DNA of 32,300 bases from Planctomycetales bacterium (lineage in GTDB: Bacteria; Planctomycetota; Planctomycetia; Pirellulales; Pirellulaceae): the NCBI GenBank assembly GCA_020427005.1, contig JAGQOY010000065.1, positions 1 to 32,300 on the forward strand, read 5' to 3'. Below the pieces are notes generated by a model. That model was given only the letters and a program-made list of their open reading frames with translations, was not told the origin of the DNA and made no database searches. Position 1 is the first letter of the stretch. Every line of letters starts with the position of its first letter. The translations under genes were made by a program, and so were the position numbers. This document shows, one piece after another, positions 16,413-24,172 of this stretch.

Positions 16413-19400
16413 GATGGTCTATTCCTGATTTTGGCCAGGTAGGTAGTTCGTGCACCAAGATTTAACTCAGCCAACATCTCGTAAGCCCGATCGTCGCGTC
16501 GACTGGCGGAGATTTTCGAGTTAGGATCATTTAGATCTCCAAACACAATGGCTTGTGTAGGACAGGTTGCTTGACAAGCTGTCACCAGCTCACCGTCTTG
16601 CACCAAGTCCGTTGACCGCTCGCCTGAAGCGTACCCATTCTTGGCGTCGATTCTGGCTGCCGCGATGCGCTGGATGCAGTAGGTGCATTTCTCCATCACC
16701 CCGCGCATCCGCACCGTAACTTCCGGATTGTGGACCATCTTTTTCAGAGTCGACACGTCGCTGGCCTGTTGCGTGTCAGGGATGCCTACCCAAGGTTTGG
16801 CTGGCTCGCGAGGGTCAGTCGCATGATAGTCAAAATAATTGAACCGCCGCACTTTGTAGGGACAATTGTTGGCACAATAGCGCGTTCCTATGCAGCGGTT
16901 GTAAACCATCGTGTTGGTTCCTTCGGCATCATGCACTGTGGCTGCCACGGGACATACTTGCTCGCAAGGAGCATTCTCGCAATGTGCACATGCGACCGGT
17001 ACGTGCACCATGTCCGGGTCATCGACCGATCCTTTGAAGTAGCGATCAATGCGGATCCAGTGCATCTCGCGGTTCGAAAGCACATTGTCTCGTCCCACGA
17101 CCGGAATGTTGTTTTCAGCTTGGCATGCTAGCACGCAACCGCTGCAGCCAATGCATTTATTCAAGTCGACAGTCATCGCCCAGCGGTGCGGCGTGTCAAA
17201 CTGGCTCGGTTGGTTGTACAGCGGAGCCGCATGAGGAAAATGCCCAATGCCATGAGCCGCGTGATGATCGTGGTTGTAATCAGCTAAAGTTGTTTCGTGG
17301 ACCAGAAGTCCGGCCTGTCCCTTTTCACCCAGTCGAGCCGTCAGAGCGGAATCAGCGATCGAGGGGAGCACGTGATGTTCTTGCGTCGATGCTAATACAA
17401 CCGTCTTTCCTGTCGTTTGCCAAGCGACGCCCATGCGCACATAGGCATGACTTGCTAAACGCAACGGATAGACATCACGGCCAACATTGTTGCCGACCCG
17501 CCCGGCCTGTTGACGCCCATATCCCAGCGGCAGAGAAATACAGCCCACAGCCTGGCCTGGCATGATCATGACTGGTACTTCGACTGAGTCTTCCAAACGG
17601 ATAACCTCCCCGTGTCTCAGCTGCCAACGCTCCGCATCCGCTGGACTGAGCAAAGCCGCGTTGTCCCAAGTAAGTTTGCTGATCGGATCGGGCAACTCCT
17701 GCAGCCACGCGTTGTTGGCGAAACGCCCGTCGTAGACACTGGCATCAGCCATGAAGAGGACTTCCAGCGCATCGGCCGAGTTGGCGGGTGCGGCGTCTCG
17801 CGCTGGCTGCTCACTCGACGTAGCTGCTGCTGTGGGCAGTTTCGGTTGCAGGGCGGTAACGCTTTCAAAATTCGAGCCGCTTCGAAAGCCGTCATGAATG
17901 GCTTGTTCCCAGGCTTTATTGTCCGCACCAGAAAAAAGACTATCGAACGTCTTGCGGACTTCCGTTCGCACGTTGACGCGATCCTGTCCCGCGACGAGCG
18001 CTAGTATTTCGACTGGAGACTTACCAGCGAACAGTGGCTCTATCAGCGGCTGCCCAAGCGTGTACGTGCCGTCCCAAGAGCGACCATCGCCCCAAGTCTC
18101 CAATCCATGAGCTAGCGGCACGTGCCACGTGCAAGCCTGTGATGTTTCATTGTCGTGAGAACTCAAATGGATCGATACGAGCGGGCGTTTTGCAGTATTG
18201 TTAAGATTCAGTGGTGCATCGGCGGGACCATCGTACAGCGGATTGCCACCAACGATTACCAACGTCTGAATCACATTACCTTCCAACAACTGACTTAATT
18301 GGCGAATCGACTGTCCATAGGTGTCAGTTACCAACTCGCTCAGCGGCTCTTCGGTGTAGCGTAATGATCCACCCGTATTGCCCAGCGCTGCGTTGATCGC
18401 ACAGATCCATTGATGAGCCTCGGCGCTCAAGCTCGGTCCGCCAATCAGCAACGCCTCACTGCCATAGTTTTTCAATTCACTGGCCAGCGCATCGATCTGC
18501 TGCTGCGCCGCTGCATCCAAACCAGAGGTTGCCGAATCTGCCGTCTCCGCCGTCAATTGCAGTTGCGTAGCCAGCCTCAGTACTGCCAGTTCGCAGAGTG
18601 AGGGCTTTAACGCAATGCGCGAGTCTGCTACGGCACCCGTTACTGACCAACTCGATTCGATGCAGACTAAGCGATTCATTTGACCGCCCGCCACCGCATC
18701 TCTACCGATCGCCCAATCGCGCGCATGACGCAAATGGTTGGGCTGCAGACCGAGGGGATCTGCGCTGATACACAGAGTGAATTTCGAACGCGACAGATCG
18801 TATTGTGGTCTCAGCACCTTGCCAAACGCTGCGCGGCTGCCTGCCCACTGACTGTCTCGATGGAGAGGTTCATAACAGAACCATTTGGATTTGGGTAAGG
18901 TTTGTTGTAGGTCTCGAACCAGGCGCTGCTCGGTCGGACTGCTGCTGGGCTGGAGCAAAACAGCCAGACCATCGCCTTGCCGCGCGCGGTGGCCACGGAA
19001 GTTGTCGCCGGCCAAGGCTGCGAATCGCTCCCAAGAAATCGGTGGCGATTCGGGACGCCAAAAAGCCTCGATCATTGATTGCTCAGCCAAGGATGGCTCA
19101 GCGGGCGAAGGCTGTTGCTGATTCGGCGATGCAACTTCAGGTTGCTCTCCAACAACTGGGGCCTGGACATCGCTGTCGTTGCTCGCCGTATGGGATGCTG
19201 GTCGATAGCGGATTCCGCGACTGCGATCGGGGTCGTACAAATCAAGCACGCTGGCTTGCGCCAAGCCGCTGGCCGAACCCAAGCAGCTGGGGTGATCGGG
19301 ATTGCCTTCGATCTTGATCGGTCGCCCATCGTAGCTTTTCGCGAGAATGCTGTGAGCGACCCCACTGAGTTCAAAGAGGGTTGCGTAGTGCTCAGCGACT

Positions 19401-19729
19401 CCAGGTGCGAAACCAGCCGGACGCGATGCGTGTGGACGAATTTCTTCGACGGGCCAACGTCGACAACCGGTAGCCGTGATACCAGCCAGGGCCATGCTGG
19501 CTCCCAGCAGACGCATGAAGCTGCGCCGATCATGTCGAGCGATCGCTTCGGCTAACATCGGGAACTCGCTCGCTAGCTGCTCGGTCGCTTGCTGGTCGTC
19601 GGCCAACTGCTCGACGGAGCGCCAATAGCGAACAGCTGCCGCGGAGATAGTCGCTGGCTGTGGTGAGTGCGTCTCACACGCAGCTAGTTGCGGTAGAAGT
19701 TTGGAGTTGTTCTGTAGTGACTTTTTCAT
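16409..19729 (-). CDS. actB: Alternative complex III subunit ActB (Mo-enzyme-like plus Fe-S fusion)
   Basis: Periplasmic core of the complex: a catalytically empty molybdopterin-oxidoreductase-like domain fused to a ferredoxin-like domain carrying three [4Fe-4S] and one [3Fe-4S] clusters. A Tat-type motif RRSFMRLLGASMALAG lies near residue 66. Clusters are in the last 250 residues: CIGCSGCVLACQ, CAHCENAPCEQVCP, CIGTRYCANNCPYK, CTYCIQR and CQATCPTQAI (about 860-1060). The frame runs on to 20053, but that part is a shadow of actA. The ATG at 19729 overlaps the actA stop (ATGA), like actB-actC; an in-frame ATG at 19738 is also possible. Two polar insertions (about 190-245 and near 640) make it about 1106 residues. 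Confidence 0.94.
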   Translation of the reverse strand: MKKSLQNNSKLLPQLAACETHSPQPATISAAAVRYWRSVEQLADDQQATEQLASEFPMLAEAIARHDRRSFMRLLGASMALAGITATGCRRWPVEEIRPHASRPAGFAPGVAEHYATLFELSGVAHSILAKSYDGRPIKIEGNPDHPSCLGSASGLAQASVLDLYDPDRSRGIRYRPASHTASNDSDVQAPVVGEQPEVASPNQQQPSPAEPSLAEQSMIEAFWRPESPPISWERFAALAGDNFRGHRARQGDGLAVLLQPSSSPTEQRLVRDLQQTLPKSKWFCYEPLHRDSQWAGSRAAFGKVLRPQYDLSRSKFTLCISADPLGLQPNHLRHARDWAIGRDAVAGGQMNRLVCIESSWSVTGAVADSRIALKPSLCELAVLRLATQLQLTAETADSATSGLDAAAQQQIDALASELKNYGSEALLIGGPSLSAEAHQWICAINAALGNTGGSLRYTEEPLSELVTDTYGQSIRQLSQLLEGNVIQTLVIVGGNPLYDGPADAPLNLNNTAKRPLVSIHLSSHDNETSQACTWHVPLAHGLETWGDGRSWDGTYTLGQPLIEPLFAGKSPVEILALVAGQDRVNVRTEVRKTFDSLFSGADNKAWEQAIHDGFRSGSNFESVTALQPKLPTAAATSSEQPARDAAPANSADALEVLFMADASVYDGRFANNAWLQELPDPISKLTWDNAALLSPADAERWQLRHGEVIRLEDSVEVPVMIMPGQAVGCISLPLGYGRQQAGRVGNNVGRDVYPLRLASHAYVRMGVAWQTTGKTVVLASTQEHHVLPSIADSALTARLGEKGQAGLLVHETTLADYNHDHHAAHGIGHFPHAAPLYNQPSQFDTPHRWAMTVDLNKCIGCSGCVLACQAENNIPVVGRDNVLSNREMHWIRIDRYFKGSVDDPDMVHVPVACAHCENAPCEQVCPVAATVHDAEGTNTMVYNRCIGTRYCANNCPYKVRRFNYFDYHATDPREPAKPWVGIPDTQQASDVSTLKKMVHNPEVTVRMRGVMEKCTYCIQRIAAARIDAKNGYASGERSTDLVQDGELVTACQATCPTQAIVFGDLNDPNSKISASRRDDRAYEMLAELNLGARTTYLAKIRNRPS

Positions 19730-20454
19730 CGATGACATGTTGAGCAACTCGTCATGAAGTGCAGCGGTTGTACGTGATAGTCTTGGGCCAGCTCGGCTCC
19801 CAACTCCGTTTGACTTTTCCCTGTTGCAGTTTGTGCGTCCCAGCCCATCGCAGTGACAAACTCCCGTGGTCGCAGACTTTGCTCCGGTGCGCGATGACAT
19901 TCCAAGCACCAAGCCATCGACAGCGACTTGGCCTGAGACACCTCTTCCATCTGATCGATTCGACCGTGGCACGACTCGCAAGCCACTCCTTTGTTGACAT
20001 GCGCCGAGTGATTGAAATAGACGAAATCGGGGACGTCGTGCACTTTGATCCAACGCAGCGGATTACCAGTTTCGAAGCCCTCCTTCACCAATGCCAACTT
20101 CGGACTGTCAGATTTGATCGCCGCATGACAATTGAGGCAGGTTTGCGTGGGTGGCACGGCCGCGAAAGCTGCGTATTCAACCGTCGAGTGACAGTAGCGG
20201 CAATCGAGCTGCAGCTTGCCGGCATGCAGTGCGTGCGAAAACGGAACCGGTTGTGCGGGTTGATAGCCGACCGCGCGTGTATCAGGTGAAATTGCCAAAG
20301 TGCCGAGCAATGGGATATAAGTAAATACGCCGATCGCAACCAAAAGCAACGTCGGGAACAGGTAGTTGGCCCAGCGCGGGAACTGATACCGTGCGCCGGT
20401 CGATTCCGCTGCTGCTTCGCCGTCATTCGGCGGTGGCTCAGTTATGTTTGTCAT
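19726..20454 (-). CDS. actA: Alternative complex III subunit ActA, pentahaem cytochrome c
   Basis: Multihaem subunit with five CxxCH motifs: CRYCH, CLNCH, CESCH, CLECH and CSTCH, the last being at the extreme C-terminus. A single N-terminal membrane helix (YLFPTLLLVAIGVFTYIPLLG) anchors the 242-residue protein on the periplasmic side. Further His residues (FSHALHAG, FNHSAHVNKG) are in the places of distal ligands. GGAG is seven bases before the ATG at 20454. It is separated from the preceding cytochrome gene by three bases. Confidence 0.95.
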   Translation of the reverse strand: MTNITEPPPNDGEAAAESTGARYQFPRWANYLFPTLLLVAIGVFTYIPLLGTLAISPDTRAVGYQPAQPVPFSHALHAGKLQLDCRYCHSTVEYAAFAAVPPTQTCLNCHAAIKSDSPKLALVKEGFETGNPLRWIKVHDVPDFVYFNHSAHVNKGVACESCHGRIDQMEEVSQAKSLSMAWCLECHRAPEQSLRPREFVTAMGWDAQTATGKSQTELGAELAQDYHVQPLHFMTSCSTCHR

Positions 20455-20457
20455 CGA

Positions 20458-21558
20458 TTAACTCCACCAGAAACAGAGCCAAGCAATCAATCCCCAACTC
20501 ACCGTGGCGATGATCCAACCTGCAATAGCCATGCTCGCCCTTCGCAAATGCAGTGTCGAATGCCCCGACAACATCTGAGGCAGCACCACTCCACTGGAGA
20601 CGATCAGAACGCACGTAAAGAACAACGCATGAACCGTAGTCAGGCCTAGTGTCAACCACCGCATCATCGCCACGCGGCGATTGGCCAGCTGTTCAGCGCG
20701 GTGCAACCCAGCGTTGCGCTCCGTCGATACGATTTTCCAATCGAGATCGCTGGCAGGACGTTTAGGATTTGGGACCACCCAGTTCGCCAGTTGAATGGAA
20801 TCGCTCGCCGCACCCGAGCTGACCGGCTGGGATTGAATTTTGCGAATGAAGGCGACTAAGTGCGAGATATCCGCTTCGGTTAAGAACGGATTGCCGCCGC
20901 GAGCCGGCATGACTTTTTTTGTCTTATTGTTTGAGTCTTCGATTCCGCGGCCTTGTCGAATGACCTTGGCAACAGCGCTATTGTCGGATGACTCAACGAA
21001 CTCGCTGCCGACCAGACTGGGAGCCAAGTTCGGCAATCCTCCGCCGGTTGGACCGTGGCAGGTAATGCACGCCTTGCCAAACACGGCCAGGCCCAACGCG
21101 GGATCGCCCGCTACCGTACTTATAGCCGCACTGGCCGGTAGAGCCTGCACCTTCGTATCACTGTTTGAGTAGTCCAAGATGATTGGATCGAGCGTCAGAG
21201 TTCGCGCGGCCATGACTGCTTGAATTCCCAGTACCGCCAATCCGCAAAGGATTGCCACGAGCCAATGCCCTCGGTAACTTGAAATTCGATACAGCCGTAA
21301 GGCCCGCATCGCCCAAAAGATATTCAGCACACCCCATAACAAACCGGCCAACAATAACCACGACCAAATAGAATCGAGCCTTCCACCGCTGGTGGCCGCC
21401 GTATCGCCTGCGACATAAGCGCGTTGAACCACATACGCCGACAGCCACATCAACCAGAACGCCAGGAGGGCCGCAGCCGCCAGGACAAAACCTGTGGGGA
21501 GCCAATTAACGGCGTTTGATACCTTCTCTTTTGTCCCAGCCGCGTATTCACTTGACAT
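20458..21558 (-). CDS. Membrane cytochrome c with five predicted helices, first gene of the alternative complex III operon
   Basis: A 366-residue protein with three N-terminal membrane helices (starting near LPTGFVLAAAALLAFWLMW), a periplasmic class I cytochrome c domain, then two C-terminal helices. Haem c is bound by CITCH (Cys164, Cys167, His168), with Met217 in VMPARGG as likely sixth ligand. The N-terminal three helices, with SYRGHWLVAILCGLAVLGIQA, faintly recall heme-copper oxidase subunit III; this is tentative. AGAGG five bases before the ATG at 21558 sets the start; the frame extends 13 codons further. It leads into actA after three bases and probably exchanges electrons with the complex or an oxidase encoded elsewhere. 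Confidence 0.8.
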   Translation of the reverse strand: MSSEYAAGTKEKVSNAVNWLPTGFVLAAAALLAFWLMWLSAYVVQRAYVAGDTAATSGGRLDSIWSWLLLAGLLWGVLNIFWAMRALRLYRISSYRGHWLVAILCGLAVLGIQAVMAARTLTLDPIILDYSNSDTKVQALPASAAISTVAGDPALGLAVFGKACITCHGPTGGGLPNLAPSLVGSEFVESSDNSAVAKVIRQGRGIEDSNNKTKKVMPARGGNPFLTEADISHLVAFIRKIQSQPVSSGAASDSIQLANWVVPNPKRPASDLDWKIVSTERNAGLHRAEQLANRRVAMMRWLTLGLTTVHALFFTCVLIVSSGVVLPQMLSGHSTLHLRRASMAIAGWIIATVSWGLIAWLCFWWS

Positions 21559-21632
21559 AGCAGCCTCTGCTGAGTTCGATCTGCTGGCCCAGTGCAACTA
21601 ACGAACACTGCGCCAAACCCGGAATAACAGAG

Positions 21633-21661
21633 AAAATACTCTTGATTTCGTCGTTATGCAA
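21633..21661 (-). promoter_or_regulatory. Candidate promoter of the alternative complex III operon
   Basis: On the minus strand TTGCAT (21656-21661) and TATTTT (21633-21638) are 17 bp apart, about 75 bp upstream of the first ATG. It is the best-spaced pair in the 222-bp gap between this operon and the nitronate monooxygenase gene. Predicted by eye. Confidence 0.35.
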
Positions 21662-21780
21662 GGCGTCGCCAACGATTCTCGGTCGGTGCGACGGTTTGTC
21701 ACGCTCGTGAGGCGGTGCCCGTCGGGCCAGTTGTCGCCTACTTGGTTCGACCAGTGCGCTTCAACAAATGCGCTACACAC

Positions 21781-23277
21781 TTAACCAACTTGCACTGCAG
21801 CTGGTTCCTCGCGCTCAGCGGGACAAGTCAGCAAGTGATTGATCACATCCTTAGCCGAGTAGCTCGTAGCCAACTGGCTGGGCAGGAATCGCCAGATATT
21901 CGCCACGTCATTTCCACAAGTGACAATTGGCAATTCGCGTTGTCCTTGATGGCACTGAGCCAGGCCCACAGTCGCCATCAGTCCATTGCAGATACACTTG
22001 CGACCTTCGGTATCAGCCAAGTTGCCCCCTTTGCGCACATATTGATCAACCGGTTCGCCGGGGCAGCGCCAACCGATACGACCGTCCGCACGCTGGTAGG
22101 GCTGGCGCAAGTAGCCGAGGTCGCAGCAACGAGTTCGCGCTTCAACCAATTCCTGCTCAGACATGGTTCCGCTGAGCTCAAGCACTTTAAATGGGAATCC
22201 CGTCGGTGAGGCCAGAGGATCCGTGTGCACGCGAGTTTTCCCTTGGACCGACATGCTAATCACTTCCAGCTTTATCCCTGGATCAATCCCAGACTCATCG
22301 CAGAAAGCGAAAGCGGTACCAACTTGAATTCCTGTAGCCCCAGCTTGCAGCGCCTCTTTCAAATGCTCTGCGGATCCGTACGAGCCAGCCAGCCAAAACG
22401 GTAAACCTAGATTCCGGAAGGCTGCCAGGTCCACTTCGTCGCGTGGTCCATAGACGGGTTCTCTGAGGGCGTTCAGCTGAACCCCACCGCGCGGCGGCGC
22501 GTTATGGCCGCCCGCTTTATGGCCTTCGACAATGAAGCCATCGACCTGACCGTTTGATTTGCGAGACAGCATCGTGGCCAGCGTTGCCGACGAGACAATT
22601 GCCAGAAATCTTGGGCGGCGCAACCACGGGACCTCGCCGCTGGTGAACAGTTCCGGAGAAAACTCAATACAATGGACTTCGCCAGCTTCAGCGCCTTCGA
22701 CAAACAAAGGTAAACTAGCGGGCTCGCCATCGGCAAACCGATCGAGAACTCCAGGAATTGATTTCGGGATCCCAGCTCCCATTAAAACGTAGTCCACGTC
22801 TGCCAGCATCGCACCGTACAAGCTGGCCAAAGTCGGTGCCTGGATCTTCTCGAGTAGATTGATACCGATAGCGCCTTGATGCCCGCGTTTGGCCAAAAAG
22901 ACTTCTGCGAAATTTGCCAAGACAACTCGTTCGACATGTTCGCGCTTAGGGCTCTCCGACAGCGCCATAATGGGTGAAAATGGATCGTCAGCAGGCTTGC
23001 CGCCAGCCACGTAATACTTTCCCCATACACGATTTGCAATTTCGGGAAAAGGAAATTCGTCAAACGCTTGGCGTAGACTGCCATCCGGATCGCCGAGTTC
23101 CAATCGACGGATTAGCACGGCGTCGAGTGCGGTTCCCGAAACAACCCCGAGCTGGCCGCCTTCCGCCACCGCGCGAGCAAGTTTCCAGCTCGACACAGCG
23201 ACTCCCATGCCACCCTGAATAATCCGTGGAAAGGCCTGTGGTTCACCATTGTTAACTGGTTTCGATCGAAGACTCAT
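21781..23277 (-). CDS. Nitronate monooxygenase-family flavoprotein, long form
   Basis: An FMN-dependent TIM-barrel enzyme of the nitronate monooxygenase (2-nitropropane dioxygenase) family. Motifs in order are IIQGGMGVAVSSWKLARAVA at the N-terminus, EGHKAGGHNAPPRGG (active-site His region, near 260), and the phosphate-binding GIQVGTAFAF (near 325). At 498 residues it is far longer than the 320-360 residue classical enzyme; the C-terminal 130 residues are rich in cysteine (RCCDLGYLR, WRCPGEP, GRKCICNGLM). The real substrate of the long form is not certain; nitronates such as propionate 3-nitronate are the family precedent. AAGGAG precedes the ATG at 23277. An Rrf2 gene lies upstream on the same strand, with a palindrome between them. 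Confidence 0.85.
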   Translation of the reverse strand: MSLRSKPVNNGEPQAFPRIIQGGMGVAVSSWKLARAVAEGGQLGVVSGTALDAVLIRRLELGDPDGSLRQAFDEFPFPEIANRVWGKYYVAGGKPADDPFSPIMALSESPKREHVERVVLANFAEVFLAKRGHQGAIGINLLEKIQAPTLASLYGAMLADVDYVLMGAGIPKSIPGVLDRFADGEPASLPLFVEGAEAGEVHCIEFSPELFTSGEVPWLRRPRFLAIVSSATLATMLSRKSNGQVDGFIVEGHKAGGHNAPPRGGVQLNALREPVYGPRDEVDLAAFRNLGLPFWLAGSYGSAEHLKEALQAGATGIQVGTAFAFCDESGIDPGIKLEVISMSVQGKTRVHTDPLASPTGFPFKVLELSGTMSEQELVEARTRCCDLGYLRQPYQRADGRIGWRCPGEPVDQYVRKGGNLADTEGRKCICNGLMATVGLAQCHQGQRELPIVTCGNDVANIWRFLPSQLATSYSAKDVINHLLTCPAEREEPAAVQVG

Positions 23278-23321
23278 TGTCCTCAACTCCTTGTGCTTGG
23301 GCCATAAACCATGCTCCAAAT

Positions 23322-23341
23322 ATGTATATCACGGTATACAT
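23322..23341. promoter_or_regulatory. Palindromic operator upstream of the nitronate monooxygenase gene
   Basis: ATGTATATCACGGTATACAT is a perfect 7-bp inverted repeat (ATGTATA / TATACAT) around six bases, 45-64 bp before the ATG of the flavoprotein gene. Size and AT-rich form resemble sites of NsrR/Rrf2 repressors, and an Rrf2 gene lies directly upstream. The right half extends into a word shared with the norZ promoter. Confidence 0.6.
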
Positions 23342-23451
23342 TTCCGCTTTTATGGCAAGGCACACTTCGGCCCATTATCGGCAATACGAAGCAGTCTTGC
23401 TAAGCGAAAATGGAATTGCAACGATGAGGTGGTCTGGAGCACACTGCTGAT

Positions 23452-23862
23452 TTAGGACCTTTTGCCAACGAACACGGCAAAATTCGTGTAGCTCAAATAG
23501 TCTTGATAGATCTGCTGCATGGCTTGCAGAGAGTGGTGTAGCGGGCAAGGTTCATGAGTACCGCACCATCCAGGCCCATAGGGGCACGCTGAACTGGTAT
23601 CGCGTTCAAAGAGTTGAACGACATCGCGGAGCGTGATTTCTCGTGGCGCTTTGGCTAGTCGGTACCCTCCGCCAGGTCCAGGCGAACCAGTGACGAGCCC
23701 GCCGCGCGAAAGCTCCGTCAGGATTTTCGCGACCAGCGGAGCTGGCAAATTCCTGCTTTCGGCAATATCGCGGGACGAGGCGAGCGTTGGTGGATCGCCG
23801 TACAGTTCCGCTAAGCGGCTCATTGCTGAAATAGCGTTCTGAGTTGTTTTCTGTTGAATCAC
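23452..23862 (-). CDS. Rrf2-family transcriptional regulator (second copy)
   Basis: A 136-residue Rrf2 repressor. The winged helix runs from AISAMSRLAELYG through SSRDIAESRNLPAPLVAKIL and the wing SPGPGGGYRLAKAP. Candidate Fe-S cysteines lie in CPYGPGWCGTHEPCPLHHSL with C-x6-C-x5-C spacing, close to IscR/NsrR-like sensors and different from the first Rrf2 protein in the window. A GTG start at 23862 is read, with GGAG about 10 bases upstream. It is 174 bp before the nitronate monooxygenase gene on the same strand and divergent from the molybdoenzyme operon, so it could control either side. Confidence 0.88.
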   Translation of the reverse strand: MIQQKTTQNAISAMSRLAELYGDPPTLASSRDIAESRNLPAPLVAKILTELSRGGLVTGSPGPGGGYRLAKAPREITLRDVVQLFERDTSSACPYGPGWCGTHEPCPLHHSLQAMQQIYQDYLSYTNFAVFVGKRS

Positions 23863-23916
23863 GGACTGTTTACTCCACGGACGAGGGAAGTAGCGCAGAA
23901 ATCAAGAAAACCTGAA

Positions 23917-23945
23917 AGTTTACTCTTTTTTTAAAAATGCTGCAA
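23917..23945 (-). promoter_or_regulatory. Candidate promoter of the second Rrf2 gene
   Basis: Minus-strand TTGCAG (23940-23945) and TAAACT (23917-23922) with a 17-bp, A-rich spacer, about 55 bp before the GTG start. Found by eye. Confidence 0.35.
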
Positions 23946-24047
23946 AACGCAGGAAAACTGAATTGACCTTGAGTCCAAGGCTCGACGCCCTGAGTGCGGC
24001 AAATCGTCCTTCCTCCGGCATTCTAACCAAAACAGGGTTTCAATTGC

Positions 24048-24077
24048 TTGACAGTGAACATCGAACTCCGATATAAC
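24048..24077 (+). promoter_or_regulatory. Candidate promoter of the NXR/NAR-like operon
   Basis: TTGACA (24048-24053, full consensus) and TATAAC (24072-24077) are 18 bp apart, about 95 bp upstream of the first ATG. The palindrome at 24079-24098 would cover the start of transcription. Confidence 0.5.
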
Positions 24078-24078
24078 C

Positions 24079-24098
24079 GAATTGCGGAACAGCAATTC
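24079..24098. promoter_or_regulatory. Palindrome at the predicted transcription start of the NXR/NAR-like operon
   Basis: GAATTGCGGAACAGCAATTC is a perfect 7-bp inverted repeat (GAATTGC / GCAATTC) around GGAACA. It begins one base after the predicted -10 element, the position of a repressor operator. No known regulator is assigned from sequence. Confidence 0.5.
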
Positions 24099-24172
24099 TG
24101 TATTATAGGCTGACCAAGATACGGAAGAGTAGGTTTTCCAATTTGTTTCTCGTGGTTGTTAGGAATATCCCC

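Larger units (their letters stand above)
23863..24172. other. Divergent regulatory region between Rrf2 and the molybdoenzyme operon
   Basis: This 310-bp stretch has no gene. It holds a candidate promoter facing left for Rrf2 (23917-23945), a small hairpin CCTTG-AGTC-CAAGG (23967-23980), a candidate promoter facing right (24048-24077) and a palindrome just after it (24079-24098). I found no clear FNR/DNR-type TTGAT-N4-ATCAA box. Confidence 0.6.

Noticed and set aside
16409..19729. ActB as a second active molybdoenzyme
   Set aside because: The fusion with four Fe-S clusters and the act gene order identify it as the cofactor-free ActB of alternative complex III.
19739..20053. N-terminal extension of ActB up to 20053
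   Set aside because: It overlaps actA in another frame and has no family features; the ATGA junction at 19729 is a better start.
24040..24172. FNR/DNR box upstream of the molybdoenzyme operon
   Set aside because: TTGACAGTGAACAT only matches one half of TTGAT-N4-ATCAA; no second half at the right spacing.
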